A stretch of DNA of 9,103 nt. Source: a bacterium (lineage in GTDB: Bacteria > UBA9089 > UBA9088). The DNA lies in assembly GCA_040756715.1 (NCBI GenBank), contig JBFLYE010000059.1:1-9103 (forward strand), read 5' to 3'. Position numbers and translations under genes: made by a program. Position 1 is the first letter of the stretch. Every line of letters begins with the position of its first letter. The notes under the pieces are model-generated. The model made no database searches and was not told the origin of the DNA. It saw only the letters and a list, made by a program, of their open reading frames with translations. Positions 4,654 through 9,103 of the stretch are shown in pieces.

Positions 4654-5490
4654 TCAGCCACTGATTGACACGGACTTTACCTTTTTAATAAACAAAGGAT
4701 ACAATTCCTCTGCCTCTTTAATAAAATCCTTAATTTGCATCCACTTAATGTCTAAATATTGATGAACCACGATATTTCTTAATCCGGCAAAATGAGAAAA
4801 CCTCTTGGCAAATTCCTCTCCAAAATAAAAAAGTCCAAATTGTTCCAATACCTCTCTATATGTATGAGGAAGATCTTTTTTTTCTGAAGCCAATATAATC
4901 TTTGCAATATCCAAAGAGCCCATCACTATATTTTCTACCCAGCGTTCTACATCCCTCCTTTTTGAACGATCGTTGCTATATTCTTCCCAGGTTAATCCCT
5001 TAAATTTCTCAATATCCCCAAATTCATTCTCCAAAAAAACCAATGTTTCAATAAGGATTGCCTTATTTTCTGAGGTTAGAGAGGTAGATGCCTCCCTTAT
5101 CTTAAAGAAATCAAAGACAAAATTCCAGTAATCAATCGCCTCATAGCTTGTTTTGCACAAAAGCCTCCAGTAAAGTTTTCTGTTGCTAATCTTCAAAGGA
5201 AGCCCTGAACTTAAAACAGAGAATACCAAAGATGGACGAGCTCTATTTAAAACCAAAAGGTCAACCTCATCTGTCTTTAAAATATCAACCAGTTCACCCC
5301 AGGTGCTTTTTTCATCGGGATAATTTTCTTGGGTTTCTATCTCCATATACTCAAAGGGCTTAAAGTAAACAGCCACATCCCAATCAGAGATATTAGAAGG
5401 CCTTCCTTTTGCCCGAGAACCGAATAAAAAGGCAAAAACTATATCATTCCTTTCTTTAAAATACCCTTTTAATTCTTTAATCTTTTCCAT
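4654..5490 (-). CDS. Single-chain MntA-HepT fusion (MNT nucleotidyltransferase + HEPN RNase-like domain)
   Basis: This 278-residue protein joins the two halves of a type VII toxin-antitoxin system. Residues 1-95 are a minimal nucleotidyltransferase: Gly24-Ser25, then after ten residues Asp36-Trp-Asp38 (the GSX10DXD motif of MntA), and a likely third carboxylate at Asp77 in VDLLVLN. Residues about 140-270 are a HepT/DUF86 HEPN domain (LTWEEYSNDRSKRRDVERW ...) with Arg238, His243 and Tyr245 in RNIVVHQY, an intact RX4HXY motif. In the characterised two-gene system the HEPN protein is an RNase toxin, and MntA silences it by AMPylating the Tyr of that motif. All key residues are present, so cis-modification is plausible. 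A middle segment (95-140) of unknown role links the domains. The gene starts 1 bp after the PorV stop, so it is tightly coupled to an envelope operon. Confidence 0.85.
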   Translation of the reverse strand: MEKIKELKGYFKERNDIVFAFLFGSRAKGRPSNISDWDVAVYFKPFEYMEIETQENYPDEKSTWGELVDILKTDEVDLLVLNRARPSLVFSVLSSGLPLKISNRKLYWRLLCKTSYEAIDYWNFVFDFFKIREASTSLTSENKAILIETLVFLENEFGDIEKFKGLTWEEYSNDRSKRRDVERWVENIVMGSLDIAKIILASEKKDLPHTYREVLEQFGLFYFGEEFAKRFSHFAGLRNIVVHQYLDIKWMQIKDFIKEAEELYPLFIKKVKSVSISG

Positions 5491-5491
5491 T

Positions 5492-6391
5492 CTAAAACCT
5501 TATCCCCATTGACAACCTATGGGAAGAATCAAGGTCTTTTATAGGCACATAGGCATAGTCAAGGTTTATTTTGTTATAAATTATTCCAAAGCCAAGGCTT
5601 AAGCCCTGGTTTTCATAATTATTCTTATAACCCAATCTTAAAGCAAGGGATGAAAATGGGTAGTATTCAGCACCTAGTGAAAGGCTCATGTTGTTTTTTC
5701 GGGTCTTACTAACTGAATACATCAGCTCTAACGGAAGGTTGAATACTAACATTAAGTCTAAACCTCCACCTATTTGAACAGTAAAGGGAAGGCTGTTTTT
5801 ATCCTTTTCATATTCTAGCCATTCTCCTATATTTCTGATACTTGCTCCTAGTGAGCATTTTTCTGATAGATTTTGATAGAGGATGCCGATGTCAAAGGCA
5901 TAGGTAGAGGCTTTATGCTTTTCAGCCAGGGTGGATTTAATAATTTTAAAGCTTGCTCCTATATTAAGATTGTGGTAGATCATTTTTCCCAAGCCAAGGC
6001 TTAAGTATGTATCGTTTTGGGAGTTAATAGATTTTTCCGTTCCCTCAAACTCATAGATTATAGCCTTGCCACCATTTAATATCCCAAGGCTTGCACCTAA
6101 CCCTTTATCCTTTATTCTTTGGCCATAGCTTATATTGCTGTAATATGTATCCAATAGACCATCCTCATAAAAGGCAGAGAGGGATTTTCCCTCAATATTA
6201 GCTAATGCTGCTGGATTAAAGTATAAAGCCTCAGCTGGAGACTTTGGATTGGCAACCAATGCTTCTCCTAAGGCACTTGACCTTGCAGTGGGTGGGAATT
6301 CTAAGCCAATACCAGAGCAGGAGGCAGTAGAGCACCAGAGCACAAGGCAGTAGAGCACCAACTCACCAAAGTGGCAGGTTTCAACCTTCAT
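5492..6391 (-). CDS. PorV/PorQ-type (UPF0164-like) outer-membrane beta-barrel protein
   Basis: This 299-residue protein carries, after the signal region, the hallmark of PorV/PorQ/FadL-like barrels: FPPTARSSALGEALVA followed by AEALYFNPAALA (residues 32-64). Alternating strands follow through to a C-terminal aromatic (MGIRF), typical of outer-membrane barrels. PorV in type IX secretion shuttles cargo with C-terminal sorting domains. Whether this homologue does so here is not shown. The start ATG overlaps the DUF2283 stop by 4 nt (ATGA). The N-terminus is odd: it is Cys-rich, with LVLYCLVLWCSTASCS encoded by a 16 bp direct repeat (6322-6360), and is an untypical signal peptide. The mature protein may begin near GIGLEFPP. 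Confidence 0.8.
   Translation of the reverse strand: MKVETCHFGELVLYCLVLWCSTASCSGIGLEFPPTARSSALGEALVANPKSPAEALYFNPAALANIEGKSLSAFYEDGLLDTYYSNISYGQRIKDKGLGASLGILNGGKAIIYEFEGTEKSINSQNDTYLSLGLGKMIYHNLNIGASFKIIKSTLAEKHKASTYAFDIGILYQNLSEKCSLGASIRNIGEWLEYEKDKNSLPFTVQIGGGLDLMLVFNLPLELMYSVSKTRKNNMSLSLGAEYYPFSSLALRLGYKNNYENQGLSLGFGIIYNKINLDYAYVPIKDLDSSHRLSMGIRF
6322..6360 (+). repeat. Short direct repeat (16 bp, period 23) inside the PorV signal-peptide region
   Basis: AGGCAGTAGAGCACCA occurs at 6322-6337 and again at 6345-6360. The period is 23, not a multiple of 3, so the two copies are read in different frames of the PorV-type gene, giving LVLYCL in one copy and CSTAS in the other. This looks like a replication-slippage or template-copy event that rebuilt the signal region. 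Confidence 0.7.
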
Positions 6392-6615
6392 CTTTCCGTC
6401 CCAACCCTCATATCTAAAGGCATTTGAACATCTACCCTAGCTATATCTTTGAGAGAAAAACGACTACTTGCTTCAAGTATCTCAATCCCTAAAAGGGCAT
6501 TATTTTCTCCAATATCTAATATGATGCCCCCATCTATCTCTTTATTTGCCATAAATTTACCCTTTTGAAATTTGATATATATCGCATCAGCCCTTGTATC
6601 ATAAGTAATTTGCAT
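6388..6615 (-). CDS. DUF2283 protein
   Basis: This 75-residue protein has the DUF2283 layout: an opening MQITYDTRADAIYIKF, a turn, then DGGIILDIGENNALLGIEILEAS (about residues 28-50), and a short tail. The function is unknown. Members often sit directly after a DUF4258 gene, as here, and the pair has the size and arrangement of a toxin-antitoxin module, though that is not proven. The ATG at 6615 has GGGAGGAAAATT just upstream, a good ribosome site. It overlaps the corrected end of the DUF4258 gene by 17 nt, and its TGA overlaps the PorV start by 4 nt. Confidence 0.85.
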   Translation of the reverse strand: MQITYDTRADAIYIKFQKGKFMANKEIDGGIILDIGENNALLGIEILEASSRFSLKDIARVDVQMPLDMRVGTER

Positions 6616-6830
6616 AATTTTCCTCCCACATTACTGAAATAACTACATAGGTAGCATCGGAAATAAACAACCTTGATTGTCCCATTGCTAAAAGTTTTAT
6701 ATGCCAATGTTTTATTATTATACCCCTTTCCTATTCTATCGGGAAATCTTAATGCACTTATAACCATTGTTCTAGTAATACCTCTGGTTGCCATTCTATA
6801 TTTTGCATGCTCTGTAAATACGACCTCCAT
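6534..6830 (-). CDS. DUF4258 protein with a probable one-base frameshift near its C-terminus
   Basis: The first ~57 residues are a DUF4258 domain: VVFTEHAKYRMATRGITRTMV, then FPDRIGKGYNN and TIKVVY. After VVY the uninterrupted frame gives a Cys-rich, unfamily-like tail to 6534. Removing one T from the TTT at 6661-6663 (minus strand) instead gives VVYSDATYVVISVMWEENYANYL and a stop at 6599-6601. That restores the expected closing beta strand (VVISVMW) and a length of about 76 residues. So the gene is either frameshifted in the genome or carries a sequencing error, and its natural span is 6599-6830. DUF4258 proteins are small and RelE/BrnT-like in size, usually next to DUF2283; function unknown. 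The start lies 10 bp after the upstream stop. Confidence 0.75.
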   Translation of the reverse strand: MEVVFTEHAKYRMATRGITRTMVISALRFPDRIGKGYNNKTLAYKTFSNGTIKVVYFRCYLCSYFSNVGGKLCKLLMIQGLMRYISNFKRVNLWQIKR

Positions 6831-6840
6831 CTTTTGTTCA

Positions 6841-7593
6841 TCATCTTACCAAGATTATCTTCTTTGCCTCCATAAGGCTTCCTGCCTTAATCTGGATGAT
6901 ATAGACCCCAGAATCTGCAAGCTCTCCATCATCATCCTTTCCATCCCATTCTGTCCAGTATTTGCCGCTTGATTTGTTTTCTGATACAAGGTTCTTTATT
7001 AGCCTTCCCTTTAAATCATAGAGCTTTATGCTAACCTCACAAGATGAAAAAATCTCATAGTAGATAGAGACCCTTTCCCCTTTGTTTGGATAGAATAGGT
7101 TATGATAGGGGATGAACTTATGTTTTGATGGGGGTGTTTTGATGGTTGTGGTTCCTGATGCGATAATGCTGGTTCCTGCATAAGCCTCAAGGAGATATGT
7201 ATACTCAGTATTTGCTTTAAGATTATCTGTATCTTCATAGAAGATAGTGTTCGCAGAAAGATTTACTAAGAAAAAACCATTTCTATAAAGGGTATAGGAT
7301 GTCTCTGTGGCAATATCATCCCAGGTAAGCCTTAGACAAACAGGGGATATGGCTTGTGCTTGTAAGGTTAAGGTTGCTTGTTGAATTGAAGAAAGGGCTG
7401 GGGAAACACCAGCCATTGCGGTATATGTGCTATTAGAGGACCTTCCTTCAATAGGAAAGCTTATCCCAGAAAGGTTATATATATTGTTTGCTAAATCGCC
7501 CTCTATTATGATAAACACATCCCAGTTTAGGCTATATTGGCCGAAGGATGTGCCTCCTAAGAGGAAAAAGAAAAAAATAAGCTTCTTTAACAT
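6841..7593 (-). CDS. Secreted protein with fibronectin type III and C-terminal FlgD-like Ig domain
   Basis: The protein has 250 residues. A signal peptide covers about 1-18 (KKLIFFFFLLGGTSFG). Residues ~20-70 carry a short region seen in related candidate-phylum proteins (FPIEGRSSNSTYTAMAGVSP). A fibronectin type III domain spans ~74-152 (LRLTWDDIATETSYTLYRNG ... TEYTYLLEAYAGT). A FlgD-type Ig/T9SS-like C-terminal domain spans ~165-250: KLYDLKGRLIKNL, then W-GKDDDG, then SGVYIIQIKAG, ending in KKIILVR. Such tails can be sorting signals recognised by type IX machinery. With a PorV-type barrel in the same operon, this protein may be its cargo, which is inference. No clear Shine-Dalgarno precedes ATG 7593. 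A TATAAT lies 8 nt upstream, so a leaderless transcript is possible. Confidence 0.8.
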   Translation of the reverse strand: MLKKLIFFFFLLGGTSFGQYSLNWDVFIIIEGDLANNIYNLSGISFPIEGRSSNSTYTAMAGVSPALSSIQQATLTLQAQAISPVCLRLTWDDIATETSYTLYRNGFFLVNLSANTIFYEDTDNLKANTEYTYLLEAYAGTSIIASGTTTIKTPPSKHKFIPYHNLFYPNKGERVSIYYEIFSSCEVSIKLYDLKGRLIKNLVSENKSSGKYWTEWDGKDDDGELADSGVYIIQIKAGSLMEAKKIILVR

Positions 7594-7601
7594 TAAAAAA
7601 T

Positions 7602-7631
7602 ATTATAATACAAGAGAAAGAGAGATTGGAA
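7602..7631 (-). promoter_or_regulatory. Possible promoter of the Fn3/FlgD-Ig operon (weak)
   Basis: Minus-strand TATAAT at 7607-7602 is a consensus -10 box. The -35 candidate 18 nt upstream, TTCCAA (7631-7626), fits poorly. Transcription would start almost at the ATG (7593), giving a leaderless message, which agrees with the lack of a ribosome site. The whole gap is very AT-rich, so chance occurrence is likely enough to keep this tentative. Confidence 0.25.
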
Positions 7632-7719
7632 GAAAATTTTTGCCTTCACACCTTTACAAAAGAAAAAACAAAATAAGCTTTTTTGATTATAACAAAAAAG
7701 GGATTGCCTAAACTGTTTA

Positions 7720-8994
7720 TTATTTGATACTTAATATTAAAGCCCCTGCCTTATGTAAGGTTTCGTAATACTCAAGCTCGGGATCTGAATCTGAAACTAT
7801 GCCTCCACCTGCCTGGATATATGCCTTGCCATCTTTAATAATGATTGTTCTTATAATAATATTTAAGTCCATTTTGCCAGCAAAATCAATGTAGCCAATT
7901 GAGCCTGTATAAATCCCTCTTGCTGTATTTTCAAGCTCCTCAATTATCTCCATACACCTCTTCTTTGGAACGCCTGTAATTGTTCCCCCAGGAAATCCTG
8001 CGATGATGCAATCAATGAAATCCTTATCCTCCCTTAAAACTCCCTTAATATTTGATACAATATGCATAACATGGGAATACCTTTCAATTGTCATAAGCTC
8101 ATCCGGTATTACTGTTCCATATTTACAAACCTTTCCAATATCATTCCTTTCAAGGTCAAGGAGCATAATATGCTCAGCCCTCTCTTTTTCGCTCAAGATA
8201 AGCTCTCTTTCAAGCTCTTTATCTATCTTCCCTTTTCCACGGGGCCTTGTTCCCGCAATGGGTCTTGTTTCAATAATCCCATCAGATACCCTGATAAGCC
8301 TCTCGGGTGATGAGCTTACAATATAGCTATCCCCAAGGTTTAAGAATGCAGAGAATGGCGATGGATTAATAGAAGAAAGCCTTTTATAGACAAACCAAGG
8401 ATCCATATCAAGCTTACAACAAAACCTCTGCGATAGATTAGCCTGATATATATCACCAGCCTTTATATATTCCTTTGCTTTTTTTACCATCTCAATGTAT
8501 TTCTTTTTTGTAAAATTTGATATAAGCCTTCCCCTTTTTATCTCCTTTGAAAATGGTAGCTCTTTTTTTATAATTTCCTTTTTTATTTCATTTTCATTTA
8601 AAGAAAGAATTTCCATTGTTTTTAGCTTATGGTCAAAAACAATAAGGCTCTTTGGAAAGATAAGGTATAGGTCTGGCATTCCAATATCGTCTACATTTTT
8701 CTTTGGCAAATCCTCAATAAACCAGGCAAGGGAATAACTAAAATACCCAAAACCTCCCTTAAATTCTTTATGTTTTTTTGCCCTTTTTAATACATCCCTT
8801 AAGATAAAAAACGGATTTCCTTTATAAACCTTTTCATTTACAAATACCTTATCTCCCTTTGCTTTTATTGTAATAAAGGGGTCAAATCCGATAAATGAAT
8901 ACCTTGCAACCTTAAAAGGTCCATTCATACTCTCAAGGAGAAATGAATCCTTTTTATTTCTAAAATGGGAATAAAAGGCTTGTGGGTTTATCAA
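7720..8994 (-). CDS. pabB: Aminodeoxychorismate synthase component I (PabB-like chorismate-binding enzyme)
   Basis: This 424-residue member of the TrpE/PabB family aminates chorismate to aminodeoxychorismate for folate. It has the N-terminal domain (FLLESMNGPFKVARYSFIGF, residues 18-37) and a complete chorismate-binding domain: GDIYQANLSQRF (180-191), NPSPFSAFLN (210-219), SSSPERLIR, RPIAGTRPRG (244-253), DLERNDIGKV, ERYSHVMHIVSN, FPGGTITGVPKKRCMEII (334-351) and AGGGIVSDSDPELEYYET. YQANLSQ, NPSPF and FPGG favour PabB over TrpE. However, the PIKGT lysine typical of PabB is Ala247 here (PIAGT), as in anthranilate synthases, so a TrpE-like or alternative mechanism remains possible. It starts with TTG, overlapping the queC stop by 4 nt. 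The glutaminase partner (PabA/TrpG) is not in the window. Confidence 0.88.
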   Translation of the reverse strand: MINPQAFYSHFRNKKDSFLLESMNGPFKVARYSFIGFDPFITIKAKGDKVFVNEKVYKGNPFFILRDVLKRAKKHKEFKGGFGYFSYSLAWFIEDLPKKNVDDIGMPDLYLIFPKSLIVFDHKLKTMEILSLNENEIKKEIIKKELPFSKEIKRGRLISNFTKKKYIEMVKKAKEYIKAGDIYQANLSQRFCCKLDMDPWFVYKRLSSINPSPFSAFLNLGDSYIVSSSPERLIRVSDGIIETRPIAGTRPRGKGKIDKELERELILSEKERAEHIMLLDLERNDIGKVCKYGTVIPDELMTIERYSHVMHIVSNIKGVLREDKDFIDCIIAGFPGGTITGVPKKRCMEIIEELENTARGIYTGSIGYIDFAGKMDLNIIIRTIIIKDGKAYIQAGGGIVSDSDPELEYYETLHKAGALILSIK

Positions 8995-9103
8995 TTTTTT
9001 CTACCATTCTTCATTAAAGGATCAACAATTTTTGCTTTAAGAAAACCATATTTACGAAGAAGGCAGCTTTCGCATATTCCACAAGGTTTTTTCCCCCCTG
9101 GTC
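8991..9103 (-). CDS. queC: 7-cyano-7-deazaguanine synthase QueC, C-terminal 36 residues (runs off the window)
   Basis: Only the end of the gene is present. The translation GGKKPCGICESCLLRKYGF... contains the C-terminal zinc-binding motif of QueC (C-G-x-C-x-x-C-x-x-R) followed by KAKIVDP, close to the usual end of the family. QueC makes preQ0 from carboxydeazaguanine with ATP and ammonia, for queuosine or archaeosine-type tRNA modification. Its TGA stop (8993-8991) overlaps the TTG start of pabB by 4 nt, so the two are translationally coupled. Too little is visible to check the ATP-binding part. Confidence 0.75.
   Translation of the reverse strand, partial: PGGKKPCGICESCLLRKYGFLKAKIVDPLMKNGRKN

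Noticed and set aside
7665-7692. AT-rich near-palindrome around AAGCTT after pabB, considered as a terminator
   Set aside because: It has no loop, no GC-rich stem and no clean U-run in the right place, so an intrinsic terminator cannot be supported.
7427-7711. Plus-strand 94-codon frame over the promoter gap of the minus-strand operon
   Set aside because: It is lysine/isoleucine-rich with low complexity from AT-rich DNA, antisense to the secreted-protein start, and has no family signature.
8003-8737. Several plus-strand frames over pabB (8003-8326, 8062-8310, 8495-8737)
   Set aside because: All are antisense shadows of a complete chorismate-binding enzyme with no independent support.

Overview
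The window looks like one end of a contig from an uncultivated, AT-rich, Gram-negative bacterium. An outer-membrane protein of the PorV type and a secreted protein ending in a FlgD-like Ig domain sit together, which is common in FCB-type and candidate-phylum genomes (WOR-3, Desantisbacteria, Omnitrophota and similar). The sequence alone does not fix the lineage.

There are two blocks. Bases 118-3907 (all genes on +) are an integron gene-cassette array. Four attC recombination sites (609-671, 1201-1264, 1881-1943, 2420-2556) separate five cassettes: (1) a membrane protein without a clear start; (2) and (3) two diverged DUF4160-DUF2442 gene pairs; (4) a single-domain retropepsin-like protein; (5) a DNA methyltransferase fused to an N-terminal helix-turn-helix, followed by the start of an HNH restriction endonuclease. 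No integrase gene is in the window. From the attC orientation it would lie to the left, if there is one. Each attC has R''/R' core boxes, an imperfect stem and an extra unpaired A in the left arm. Three are near-identical 63-64 bp sites and the fourth is a 137 bp long-loop form.

The array is bracketed by two same-orientation copies of a short palindromic element. The complete copy is 3908-4149: 242 bp, 29 bp imperfect terminal inverted repeats beginning TATAGT, TA on both sides. The right arm of a second copy is at 1-117. The complete copy cuts off the HNH endonuclease on one side and a collagen-like surface protein on the other. This indicates recombination between element copies, or an assembly join at the repeat, rather than one simple insertion.

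Bases 4150-9103 carry a minus-strand run, in transcription order: the end of queC, pabB (4 nt overlap), a gap of 125 bp with a weak possible promoter, a secreted Fn3/FlgD-Ig protein, a DUF4258-DUF2283 pair (the first gene apparently frameshifted by one base), a PorV-type barrel protein, a single-chain fusion of an MntA-like nucleotidyltransferase to a HepT-like HEPN domain (type VII toxin-antitoxin parts), and the truncated collagen-like protein. From the Fn3/FlgD-Ig gene to the collagen-like gene, neighbours overlap or lie at most about 50 bp apart, so they are probably one operon mixing envelope proteins with toxin-antitoxin-like modules.
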